DNA from: Aureibaculum flavum
GTDB lineage: Bacteria; Bacteroidota; Bacteroidia; Flavobacteriales; Flavobacteriaceae
NCBI RefSeq assembly: GCF_016406085.1
Contig: NZ_JAEHFJ010000008.1
Location: forward strand, 1 to 64,000
Reading direction: 5' to 3'
Length of the DNA stretch: 64,000 nt
Shown here piece after piece: positions 7,477 to 15,931 of this stretch. The notes under the pieces were generated by a model. It was not told the DNA's origin, searched no databases, and saw only the letters and a program-made list of their open reading frames with translations. Each line of letters opens with the position of its first letter. The stretch's first letter is position 1. A program made the position numbers and the translations under genes.

Positions 7477-9612
7477 ATGAAGAAATTAATTACTTTTACG
7501 CTATCTATTTTGTTTATTTCAACTGTTGTAGTTGCACAAACTCCTTCTAGAGCAACGCAGGATGGGCATTCAAATCAAAATAAATTTAGACAGCTTAAAG
7601 ATGTACTAGCAACACCTAATACGCAACGTACAGCCTCTGGTGCTCCTGGTAAAGACTATACACAGCAAAAAGTAGATTATGTTATCGATATTGTTTTAGA
7701 TGATACGAAACAAAAAATTACGGGAAGCGAAACAATTACGTACCATAATAATTCAGCAGATGATCTTACCTATTTATGGTTACAATTAGATCAAAATATG
7801 CGTGCTGCAGATTCTAAAACCCCAGATATTCAACCCAGTAGAATTCCGGAAGGCACAACAAAAGCTAGGTTTGACAAAGCCTATGTCAACAAACCTTTTG
7901 ATGGTGGATTCAATATTACAAGTGTCACCAATATAGATGATAGTAGTTTGTCACATACCATAAATCAAACCATGATGCGGATAAACTTAACAAAACCTTT
8001 AGCTGCTGGAGAAACATTTCAATTTAAAGTTTCTTGGTGGTACACTATAAACAATCACAGAACTCAAGGCGGTAGGTCTGGTTATGAGCATTTCCCTGCT
8101 GATGGTAATAACAATTATGTTATTGCACAATTCTTTCCGAGATTATGTGTGTATGATAATGTAGAAGGTTGGCAAAATGATCAATTTTGGGGAAGAAGTG
8201 AATTTGCCTTAGAGTTTGGAGATTATACGGTAAATATTACCACGCCTTCTGACCATATGCTTGGAGCAACCGGTGTATTGATGAATGAAAAAGATATTTT
8301 AACAAAAACACAACTAAAAAGATTAGCTGAAGCAAAAAAATCTTTTGATAATCCGGTAGTAATTCAAACACAAGACGAAGCTATAAAAACTGAAAAAGGC
8401 TTTTCTAAGAAAACAAAAACATGGAAGTTTTTTGCAGAAAATGTGAGAGATTATGCTTTTGCTACCTCTAGAAAATTTATTTGGGATGGTATGGCTGTTG
8501 ATATTAATGGAAAAACGGTTATGGCATATTCCTATTATTCTAAAGAAGCAAATCCATTATATGGAGATCACTCTACAAGAGCTACCGCTCAAACCCTAAA
8601 AACATATTCTAGATATACCTTTGATTACCCGTATCACAAAGCTATTTCTGTAGATGGACAAATGGGAATGGAATATCCGCAAATATGTTTCAATCCCGGA
8701 AGACCTAAAGCAGATGGAACCTACTCAGACAGAACAAAATACAGAATGATAGGCGTGACTATTCACGAAGTTGGACATAACTTTTTTCCGATGATTGTAA
8801 ATTCTGATGAGCGTCAATGGACTTGGATGGATGAAGGTTTAAATTCATTTGTTCAAATGTTGGCCATGATGGATTATGAGGAAGGATATCCTTTAGGAAG
8901 AGGGTTGCCAAAAAATATTGTTGATTATATGGATGGTGATCAATCTAGAATTGCTCCGATCATGTCAAAAGGGGATAATGTATATAGTTTTGGTAGCAAT
9001 GCCTATGCAAAACCTGCAACTGCGTTGTGGATTTTACGCGAAACCATAATGGGTAAAGAATTATTTGATCATGCTTTTAGAACCTACTCTCAACGATGGA
9101 TGTTTAAACACCCAACACCTGCAGATTTCTTTAGATCAATGGAAGATGCTTCTGCAATTGACTTAGATTGGTTCTGGAGAGGTTGGTTCTATACCACTGA
9201 CGTCACTGATATTGGTATTAAAAATGTAAAAAAGTTCTATGCCGAAGCAGGTAAAGAAGATGAAATTAATTTTGTTGAAGATACTACAAAAGCATTAAAA
9301 TTTGCGTCTGCCCAAAAAGCCAATTCGAAATTTTTCTACGAAATTACATTTGATAAGCCAGGTGGTTTAGTAATGCCAATTATTGTTGAGTATACCTATG
9401 CAGATGGTTCAAAAGATAGAAAAACGTATCCAGCTCAAATTTGGAGATACAATGATAAAGAAGTTACTAAGGCCATTTATTCTACTAAAGAAATCATAAA
9501 TATCGCCATAGATCCAGATTTAGAGACTGCTGATGTAGATACTTCAAATAATAGCTGGCCCAAAAAGCAAAAATCTGAATTTGATAAATTTAAAAGTAAA
9601 ATAAAGGGGTAA
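7477..9612 (+). CDS. M1 family metallopeptidase (secreted)
   Basis: Secreted zinc aminopeptidase-like enzyme of 711 aa. A Sec signal peptide (residues 1-20, ending VVVA before QTPS) is followed by an M1 N-terminal beta domain (~65-330) and a gluzincin catalytic domain. Visible residues: exopeptidase-type GMEYP motif (397-401), HEVGH zinc site (His430, Glu431, His434) and third ligand Glu453 in WMDEGLN, giving the expected HExxH-18-E spacing. The C-terminal part is beta-rich. Probable role is extracellular or periplasmic peptide degradation. It is a single transcription unit followed by a strong inverted repeat at 9639-9670. The sequence is typical of flavobacterial core genes, so the accessory array probably ends before it. 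Confidence 0.95.
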   Translation: MKKLITFTLSILFISTVVVAQTPSRATQDGHSNQNKFRQLKDVLATPNTQRTASGAPGKDYTQQKVDYVIDIVLDDTKQKITGSETITYHNNSADDLTYLWLQLDQNMRAADSKTPDIQPSRIPEGTTKARFDKAYVNKPFDGGFNITSVTNIDDSSLSHTINQTMMRINLTKPLAAGETFQFKVSWWYTINNHRTQGGRSGYEHFPADGNNNYVIAQFFPRLCVYDNVEGWQNDQFWGRSEFALEFGDYTVNITTPSDHMLGATGVLMNEKDILTKTQLKRLAEAKKSFDNPVVIQTQDEAIKTEKGFSKKTKTWKFFAENVRDYAFATSRKFIWDGMAVDINGKTVMAYSYYSKEANPLYGDHSTRATAQTLKTYSRYTFDYPYHKAISVDGQMGMEYPQICFNPGRPKADGTYSDRTKYRMIGVTIHEVGHNFFPMIVNSDERQWTWMDEGLNSFVQMLAMMDYEEGYPLGRGLPKNIVDYMDGDQSRIAPIMSKGDNVYSFGSNAYAKPATALWILRETIMGKELFDHAFRTYSQRWMFKHPTPADFFRSMEDASAIDLDWFWRGWFYTTDVTDIGIKNVKKFYAEAGKEDEINFVEDTTKALKFASAQKANSKFFYEITFDKPGGLVMPIIVEYTYADGSKDRKTYPAQIWRYNDKEVTKAIYSTKEIINIAIDPDLETADVDTSNNSWPKKQKSEFDKFKSKIKG

Positions 9613-9638
9613 TTTTTATTATTACCGCTGTTTCTTAT

Positions 9639-9670
9639 ACGGATTAAAGTCAATTGTAACTTTAATCCGT
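9639..9670 (+). terminator. Inverted repeat downstream of the M1 peptidase
   Basis: ACGGATTAAAGT (9639-9650) pairs perfectly with ACTTTAATCCGT (9659-9670) around an 8-base loop, 27 bases after the stop. It is followed by only a short T-poor tail, so termination efficiency is uncertain. Confidence 0.6.
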
Positions 9671-9802
9671 TCTATTATGCTTTCTAATTATAGCTCAAAA
9701 AGTAGTGGTATTTAGCGTAAGAGCACTGTGGTGCAATTCACGAAAAATTATTGGTATCTTTAGACTTTTATTAACCATTTTTTTGAATAAGACATTTTAG
9801 AA

Positions 9803-9991
9803 ATGAGCAAAACATTTAAAATAATAAGAGCAATATTTGTACTGATTTCGAGTTGGTTTATGATTGGAATAGGGTATACCACAACAAAGGGGCATCCAAC
9901 AAGTACATTTTTAATCCTCTTTGGAATGGTTTGCTTTTTTGTTGGATGTATAGGGCTAATTAGAGCATTCAAACCGACTAAAAAATCTTAA
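9803..9991 (+). CDS. Small two-TM membrane protein (62 aa)
   Basis: A hypothetical 62-residue protein with two hydrophobic segments (about 8-27 and 34-54) and a Lys-rich C-terminus (FKPTKKS). The composition is that of a real inner-membrane protein. No domain is recognised. It sits alone between the M1 peptidase and the hydrolase/sigma unit, and an overlapping 70-codon minus-strand frame looks like its shadow. Confidence 0.55.
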   Translation: MSKTFKIIRAIFVLISSWFMIGIGYTTTKGHPTSTFLILFGMVCFFVGCIGLIRAFKPTKKS

Positions 9992-10165
9992 TTAAAAAAT
10001 AAACAGAAAATTATTTATTGTCTGAAATGAATACTAAATACGTTTGGTAACAGTGCGACCATCTCTTCTTCAAGAACTAATGGAATATATTTTAGTTCAC
10101 TTTTAAAAATAAAATGTAACATTTTTTGAGTTCCGCATCTAAAGAGAAATCAAAACTTAGAAACA

Positions 10166-11020
10166 ATGAAAAATGTTATTGTATTATTAGTCTCCGTTGT
10201 ATTTACCTTCTCAATTTACGCAACCAATGAAAATCAACCTATCCATATAGAAGTTATAGGGAAAGGGAAACCTATAGTATTCATTCCTGGTTTTACAGTT
10301 CCTGGAGATATTTGGAATCCATTAGTAAAAGAGCTAGAAAAGAATTACGAATGCCACATTGTTACGTTAGCAGGTTTTGGAGGAAATGAACCTATTGAAT
10401 TTCCTTGGTTACCAAAAGTAAACGAGGCCATTAAAAGCTATATTGTAAAAAATAATTTACATAATGCAACTATAATTGGTCACAGTTTAGGAGGTACAAT
10501 TGCCGCTTGGCTTGCGAGTAATGATGATTTGAAACTATCAAAAATCGTAATAATTGATGGTCTACCAGCTTCAGGAGCACTAATGATTCCTGATTACAAA
10601 CCTGAAAACTTGGTCTATGAAAACCCCTATAATGATCGGCAATTAGCCCTGAGTGATAAAGAATTTGAACAAATGGCAGTAGCGATGTCAAAAGGAATGA
10701 GCACCAAAGAGTCCGCACAAGTAAGAATTAAAAATTGGATACTCGAAGCAGACCGAAAAACATATGTTTATGGATATACCGATTATCTGAAATTAGACCT
10801 TAGAGAAGATTTAAAAAAGATATCGATTCCTGTAACCATAATTGCAGCATCAAAACCTTTTGGAAAAGAGATGGTTACACAAACTTATAAAAGTCAATAC
10901 GAAAATTTAAAAAAATATGATTTTATTGTAGCGGAGGACAGTGCCCATTTTATTATGTTAGACAAACCGAAATGGTTTTTAAATCAAATACAAATGATTT
11001 TATCATCAAAGAATGAATAG
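10166..11020 (+). CDS. Alpha/beta hydrolase, secreted or membrane-associated
   Basis: A 284-aa alpha/beta-fold hydrolase with a hydrophobic N-terminal signal (1-20). Features seen are the oxyanion loop IPGFTVPGDIW (~40-50), nucleophile elbow GHSLGG with Ser107, and a C-terminal His in EDSAHFIMLDKP. Substrate unknown; the family includes esterases, peptidases and haloperoxidase-like enzymes. Its stop overlaps the next gene by 8 bases (ATGAATAG), so it is translationally coupled to an ECF-type sigma factor. That coupling suggests the hydrolase is a target or partner of the sigma system. Confidence 0.88.
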   Translation: MKNVIVLLVSVVFTFSIYATNENQPIHIEVIGKGKPIVFIPGFTVPGDIWNPLVKELEKNYECHIVTLAGFGGNEPIEFPWLPKVNEAIKSYIVKNNLHNATIIGHSLGGTIAAWLASNDDLKLSKIVIIDGLPASGALMIPDYKPENLVYENPYNDRQLALSDKEFEQMAVAMSKGMSTKESAQVRIKNWILEADRKTYVYGYTDYLKLDLREDLKKISIPVTIIAASKPFGKEMVTQTYKSQYENLKKYDFIVAEDSAHFIMLDKPKWFLNQIQMILSSKNE

Positions 11021-11513
11021 AGAACAAGAGTTTACCAGTATTTATAATTCACACGCTTCTAAAGTCCGTAGATTGTGTTTAGGTTATGCATCTGGTAATG
11101 ATGAGCTAGCAAAAGAATGGCTTCAAGAAACTTTTATTAAAGTTTGGAAACATAGCAATTCATTTAAGGGGAAGTCCTCAATTGACACGTGGATTTATAG
11201 AATAGCTGTAAATGTATGTTTAGGAGATTTACGTAAATCTAAAAAAAACTTGACTATAAATGAAGATGTTTTAACAACAAGTAGTGCTGATGATACTGAT
11301 GATGCTACTGTTGCAACAGAAAAGAATATCAAAAAAATGTATCATTGTATTGATCAACTAAACGAGCAAAATAAAGCTTTGATATTATTAGAACTAGAAA
11401 ACATACCACAAGCAACTATTGCAGATACCGTGGGTTTAGCACACGGAACATTAAGAACACGTTTAAGTCGTATTCGAAAATCACTTTTAAAATGTATTAA
11501 AAATGGAAAATGA
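11013..11513 (+). CDS. RNA polymerase sigma factor, ECF type
   Basis: A 166-aa sigma-70 family factor with region 2 (~10-75: LAKEWLQETFIKVWKHSNSF, STWIYRIAVNVCLGDLRK-like core) and region 4 (~112-160: LNEQNKALILLELENIPQATIADTVGLAHGTLRTRLSRIRKSL) with a helix-turn-helix. There is no region 3, as expected for group 4. It would redirect RNA polymerase to a small regulon. It is overlapped by the hydrolase gene upstream (8 bases) and overlaps the membrane-protein gene downstream (11 bases), so the three are one operon. The target promoter is not identifiable here. Confidence 0.93.
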   Translation: MNREQEFTSIYNSHASKVRRLCLGYASGNDELAKEWLQETFIKVWKHSNSFKGKSSIDTWIYRIAVNVCLGDLRKSKKNLTINEDVLTTSSADDTDDATVATEKNIKKMYHCIDQLNEQNKALILLELENIPQATIADTVGLAHGTLRTRLSRIRKSLLKCIKNGK

Positions 11514-12054
11514 TAATTTAGATAAGTTATGGGGAAGTCAAGGTAATGATATCTCAACCTATACTGCTAAAGACATAATTACAAAAGCAAAGAAACAACG
11601 CAATAGTCAATATATCAGTATCACTGTGATGTCTGTAACTGTGGTGGTTTTATTGGTCTATGCTTTTTATTTCGCATTCAGTCAATGGAATACCTTTAAT
11701 CTAGGACTTTTACTGATGATTTCTAGTCTTACATTTCGAATTGTCTTGGAGTTTTATACTGTATATCGTAAAGAAAAACAACTTATTTCAATGGCTCAAA
11801 AACCGTACTACGCCTATCTGAAAAGGTTTTACAAAATTCGATTACTAATAAATTATGTGATAACACCCGTTTGTATTGCAGTTTACATTATTGGATTTTA
11901 TCTGCTATTGCCTTATTTTAAGGAATACTTTTCCAAAGGATTCTATACCTACATTATAATTTCAGGTGTTATTTCTCTTCTTGGTGTTATCGCCATTATA
12001 ATATACGGTACCATCAAAGAACATCGTTTTTTAAAACAATTGAATAAAGGATAA
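11503..12054 (+). CDS. Four-TM membrane protein, candidate anti-sigma factor
   Basis: A 183-aa protein with a ~35-residue cytoplasmic N-terminus (DNLDKLWGSQGND...) and four hydrophobic segments (about 37-60, 65-83, 115-137, 147-168). No zinc anti-sigma (HxxxCxxC) motif is present. It overlaps the sigma gene by 11 bases, the place where membrane anti-sigma factors are usually encoded; assignment as anti-sigma is inference from context and topology. DUF-type flavobacterial proteins with an N-terminal 'LW' segment beside sigma genes are known to me only as hypothetical. Confidence 0.7.
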   Translation: MENDNLDKLWGSQGNDISTYTAKDIITKAKKQRNSQYISITVMSVTVVVLLVYAFYFAFSQWNTFNLGLLLMISSLTFRIVLEFYTVYRKEKQLISMAQKPYYAYLKRFYKIRLLINYVITPVCIAVYIIGFYLLLPYFKEYFSKGFYTYIIISGVISLLGVIAIIIYGTIKEHRFLKQLNKG

Positions 12055-12079
12055 ATAAAATGGCTTGGTTTTTATTTAT

Positions 12080-12105
12080 TAAATTAGGTGCTTAAACATT
12101 GCAAC
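12080..12105 (+). repeat. Hairpin-family element upstream of 12155 gene
   Basis: TAAATTAGGTGCTTAAACAT then TGCAAC matches the element inside R1a and R1b (TAAATTAGGTGTTTAAATAT then ACAAC). It lies between the sigma operon and a single hypothetical gene, showing the repeat family extends beyond the 0-7 kb array. Confidence 0.6.
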
Positions 12106-12154
12106 ACAGGAGTAAAGCGAACTATTAACAAATACAGTATAAGCAAGCGAAGAA

Positions 12155-12748
12155 ATGAACTACGAATTTTATGCAGAAATAGAAGATAAAATTGATGTTC
12201 TAAATTATATTATTAATGAGTTAGAATTGAAAATATTTGACTCATATTCCAAATATGACGAATCAATTATTGAATATAAAAGTGTTGAAGAAATTATCAA
12301 TCATAATGATTTAAAAAATGGTACGGAGTATGCGACAAGTTTTAGACTGTGGCATCCAATTTTTAGTCCTAAAGTTTTAGTTGAAAAAATTAATTTAAAT
12401 CCTGAAAAATGTAATGGTCATACCTTTAGATATGCAGCTAGAGGGTGGGGAATGATAAACTTACATTTTGGTGGATTAAAAAAAAATAGACTTCACCGTT
12501 CATCAATTGGACATTTTAATGAAAAAGGAGCATTGAGAATTGAAACATCTAATCATATAAATGGAAAAGTAACTGATTGGAACTGGAAAGATATTTCTAA
12601 AATTTCAAGAAAACTAAAATACCAAATAGATAAAAAAATGACTGTTGAAAAAATTAGCAGTTATGGAGTATTAGCAGCGGCCTATAAATTAAAAGAAAAT
12701 GGATCAGAATTGGCGTATGGAATTGTGAATTTAAGAGATATGCTGTAA
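12155..12748 (+). CDS. Hypothetical protein (197 aa)
   Basis: A soluble, charged protein that I do not recognise. It starts MNYEFYAEIEDKIDVLNYII with no signal peptide. The centre has conserved-looking aromatic and histidine residues (SFRLWHPIFS, GHTFRYAARGWGMINLHFGG, LHRSSIGHFNEKGALRIETS). The pattern resembles single-gene accessory proteins (for example immunity-type proteins), but no family can be named. It is flanked on the left by a hairpin-family repeat (12080) and on the right by a perfect palindrome (12858), so it is probably another cassette-like unit. Confidence 0.7.
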   Translation: MNYEFYAEIEDKIDVLNYIINELELKIFDSYSKYDESIIEYKSVEEIINHNDLKNGTEYATSFRLWHPIFSPKVLVEKINLNPEKCNGHTFRYAARGWGMINLHFGGLKKNRLHRSSIGHFNEKGALRIETSNHINGKVTDWNWKDISKISRKLKYQIDKKMTVEKISSYGVLAAAYKLKENGSELAYGIVNLRDML

Positions 12749-12857
12749 ATATAGCAGGCTTGTAACTTTTTTGATTAAGAAATTATTTACGAATTAAGAC
12801 ACTTCTTATCTTGTATTCAGAGACTTAGGAATTTTATTGATATGTCAGGATGGTTTA

Positions 12858-12914
12858 TATTTGTTTAGTTGCTTAATCATGCAACTAAACAAATACACAT
12901 ACGTTACATATAAT
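12858..12914 (+). repeat. Perfect 15-bp palindrome followed by junction GTTACATATAAT
   Basis: TATTTGTTTAGTTGC (12858-12872) and GCAACTAAACAAATA (12881-12895) are exact reverse complements with an 8-base loop (TTAATCAT). The junction GTTACATATAAT follows at 12903-12914. This is the least decayed member of the hairpin family and shows its full fold. Confidence 0.8.
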
Positions 12915-12954
12915 CTTGACCCGTCCCGAAAAATGAACATACCGAGGCATACCT

Positions 12955-13326
12955 ATGAATGATATATATGTAATTATAGCAATGTTTATAATCTTGATAA
13001 GCCATTTGGCAGCGATTATTATCGGGTATAAACTGCGAAAAACAACTTTAATAATACCATATTTAAATGCTGTATTAGTGATCGGTATATTTATTTTTTG
13101 GGTATTAAATAGCATGTATATAAAGCAACATAATTTTGAAGTTAGAGAATTGTTTGTAATTGGTATGGAAGCCTGTATTTTAATATTCGCTCTTTACTCC
13201 ATTATGGGTTATTACAAAAAAAAATATGTAAAAGTGATCAATTATATTGGCTTTGCAATTCATTTGTTGGCTACCACAGGAATGCTTTATTATATTGCAA
13301 CATTTAAATTTGATCGACTTTTTTAA
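12955..13326 (+). CDS. Small four-TM membrane protein (123 aa)
   Basis: Hypothetical inner-membrane protein with four hydrophobic stretches (about 4-25, 31-52, 67-86 and 95-115) separated by short basic loops (GYKLRKTT, YYKKKYVK). No named domain. It begins 40 bases after a junction motif (12903-12914), as do the other single-gene units. The reading direction matches them. Confidence 0.65.
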   Translation: MNDIYVIIAMFIILISHLAAIIIGYKLRKTTLIIPYLNAVLVIGIFIFWVLNSMYIKQHNFEVRELFVIGMEACILIFALYSIMGYYKKKYVKVINYIGFAIHLLATTGMLYYIATFKFDRLF

Positions 13327-13409
13327 TGATAAATTGGGCTGGTTTATAAGTAACAATTGAATCAACACAGCAAAACGACTACTCTTATTTAGAAAGATTA
13401 AAATATAAT

Positions 13410-15449
13410 ATGAAAATTAAAACAAACCATTTATTACTAGTTACACTTCTTGTCTTAAACACTTTAAATTCCTTTAGTCAACAAACGGACCAAGTAAAAA
13501 CAATCTTTGAGCTATTTAATATGGCTGCTGAGGGGTGTAGCCTTTTAGATAATAATCAGGAGGATGTAGTAGAATCCATAATGATGGGTGAAAATGTTAG
13601 TAATAAGAAAAATGAGGTGAATGAAAAGGATTTAGATTTATTAATGAAAGCGTACACTCCGTTATTTAAAAGGAATGATAAGGTTTCATCAAAATATGAA
13701 AAAAAAGCACCAATTGTTAAATTTGAAAATGGCAATCAGTCTTTCAAAAAAGATGGCAAATATGGGATAAAGAATGCTAAAGGAACAATTTTAATTCCCG
13801 CAGAATTTCATACAATAGTTCAAAGTGGAGAAAATGGTTTTGTAGGTTATGAAAACCAGTTTTGCAATTATTATTTAAATGACGGCGAAAAACTTTTAAG
13901 GGGAGATTATTATTACATTAAACCCACAGTTAAAAATACGCTAATTGTTCAAACAAAAGAAGGCTTTGGTGTAATATCAAAAAATGAGGAAGTCATTATT
14001 TCACCTTCATATTATCATATTAAAGATGTGTTTAAGAATGAACAATTTTATTATTGGGTACTAAAATCAAAGAAAATCGGATTTTATATGAGTGAAAATG
14101 CAAAAGACACCACATTCATTAATACGACACCCAATGAAATAGAATTTATAGATTCTATTTATTGGAAAAGTTATAGGACTATAATTAATAGTAAAACAAA
14201 AAGAAATTTATTTTGTGGAAAATACGTTGTAGAAGTTGTAAGTGATAAGCATCAACTTGCACTTATACGTAAGTATAGTAATCGCTTAAAATACTTAATC
14301 AAATTTAATGGAGATTTAGTGAATAACCTACCCTTTGCTGACATTAGAAAATTTAGAGATAATAATTTGGCAATTGCATCAATAAAAAAGGAACGAAAAT
14401 CATTCTATGGTCTTATTGATAAAAATGGAGAATGGATAATAAAACCTATATATAGCAGATTGCAATTTCTTAATGACAGTAAACTCTTAGCAACTGATAG
14501 TAATAAAAAAACAGGCATATTAACTATTGAAAATAAAACCATTATTGCATTTGATTATGATAACGTTCAAAAAATAAATGAACACTATGCTTTAGCAGTT
14601 AAATTAGATAATAAATTAATTAGTTCTGATATAATTGATTTGCAAAATGCTGAAATTATAAAATCTAAAGTGCCTTATGCTATCATAACTAAGGCTAAAA
14701 GGTGTGACACAGAAGTTTTTATTGGAAAAAGGAATAGAACAGAATGTGTCTTAAATAGTGATTTTGAAAAAATTAGCCCCGCTGATTATACGAGGGTGTT
14801 TTATGGCCCAAATGACAATTTGTTTATAGGAACAAATTTTTTAGAAAATAACAAGAGACAAAGTCAGGTGTTTAATTGTAAAGGGAAATTGCAAACCTTA
14901 AATATTAAAGGGAAAACCTACGATACTTTTTATAATTATGAAGAAATTACTCCAGAGTTGCACCATGTCTTGCTTTTAACTGGGGAAGGGTATTTTGTCA
15001 GTACCAAAGGAAAAGCAATTGAAAATAATACGCATTGGCAATATATTGAATATAGTAATATAAAAGACTTATTTATAACCATGAAATATGGAGGTAAATA
15101 CGGAATTATAAATAGTTTGGGAGAGACAATAATTCCACCCTTATTTAAATACATTAGTACCTTTGATAGTGAAACCGGTTTGGCTAAATATAGTTTTGAC
15201 AAAAACCGAAAAGGATATATCACGGTTGATGGTAAATTGTTATTTGGTACAAAATATATTGAAACAGGAGTATTAGATTATGGTAATTTCAAAGTAAAAA
15301 ATAATGAAAAATGGGGTGTTGTAAACCTGAATGGAGATGAAATAGTTCCTATAAAATATTCTGAAATTTGGCTAAATGGTGGGCTTATTTATGTGAAGCA
15401 AGGAAATTCAGTACAGCATTTCGATTTGTTAGGTAATTTTATGGAATAA
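13410..15449 (+). CDS. WG-repeat protein, secreted
   Basis: A 679-aa exported protein with a signal peptide (~1-24, cleavage before QQTDQ) and multiple WG/KWG-type beta repeats. Units visible are KDGKYGIKNAKGTILIPAEF (~126), YGLIDKNGEWIIKPIY (~340), GGKYGIINSLGETIIPPLFKY (~560), KGYITVDGKLLFGTKY (~598) and EKWGVVNLNGDEIVPIKYSEIW (~632). WG repeats are short beta motifs of unknown binding role common in Bacteroidota. Residues 25-110 are a separate N-terminal region without repeats. It stands alone; no operon partner is seen. Confidence 0.82.
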   Translation: MKIKTNHLLLVTLLVLNTLNSFSQQTDQVKTIFELFNMAAEGCSLLDNNQEDVVESIMMGENVSNKKNEVNEKDLDLLMKAYTPLFKRNDKVSSKYEKKAPIVKFENGNQSFKKDGKYGIKNAKGTILIPAEFHTIVQSGENGFVGYENQFCNYYLNDGEKLLRGDYYYIKPTVKNTLIVQTKEGFGVISKNEEVIISPSYYHIKDVFKNEQFYYWVLKSKKIGFYMSENAKDTTFINTTPNEIEFIDSIYWKSYRTIINSKTKRNLFCGKYVVEVVSDKHQLALIRKYSNRLKYLIKFNGDLVNNLPFADIRKFRDNNLAIASIKKERKSFYGLIDKNGEWIIKPIYSRLQFLNDSKLLATDSNKKTGILTIENKTIIAFDYDNVQKINEHYALAVKLDNKLISSDIIDLQNAEIIKSKVPYAIITKAKRCDTEVFIGKRNRTECVLNSDFEKISPADYTRVFYGPNDNLFIGTNFLENNKRQSQVFNCKGKLQTLNIKGKTYDTFYNYEEITPELHHVLLLTGEGYFVSTKGKAIENNTHWQYIEYSNIKDLFITMKYGGKYGIINSLGETIIPPLFKYISTFDSETGLAKYSFDKNRKGYITVDGKLLFGTKYIETGVLDYGNFKVKNNEKWGVVNLNGDEIVPIKYSEIWLNGGLIYVKQGNSVQHFDLLGNFME

Positions 15450-15638
15450 GTTCATTAATATAAATAGGAGATGAAATTGACTTTTCTTCAGGGGCATATT
15501 CAAAATAGGGAATAGGGGATAAGCTACGTTTCATTTACATGCATAGTCCCAGAAAATTGAAACATCCGTTCTGCTACTATAATAGACCTGTGTTATGGAA
15601 TAATTCTCTTTGTATATGAAAACTATAATTCGATTCCA

Positions 15639-15824
15639 ATGAGTACAACATGGACTTTTATTGGTATTCTTGCCGGGCGTGAAATAGCAATAAATTACCT
15701 ACTTAATAAAGGAAAATTAAAAACTTCTTATAAACTCATTGCTAAAGATTTTGCAAAAGTTAGTATCGGGCTTGCCATTAGTATTTTCATCGTTTATTTG
15801 ATTCAATTTATTAAAACGATCTAA
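15639..15824 (+). CDS. Small membrane protein (61 aa)
   Basis: A 61-residue frame with hydrophobic segments at about 4-20 and 42-59. Composition and a clear ATG support a real but unassigned small protein. It could also be the C-terminal remnant of a longer membrane protein. No ribosome-binding site stands out. Confidence 0.4.
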   Translation: MSTTWTFIGILAGREIAINYLLNKGKLKTSYKLIAKDFAKVSIGLAISIFIVYLIQFIKTI

Positions 15825-15931
15825 AACATATCACTGTGCTATTACTCAATTTTTTAATGGAAGAGTACCAAAAGAAATGGATCGAAAAAACGAACTTACT
15901 TAAAAAGTGTCGTGAAAATGGAAGAAACACC

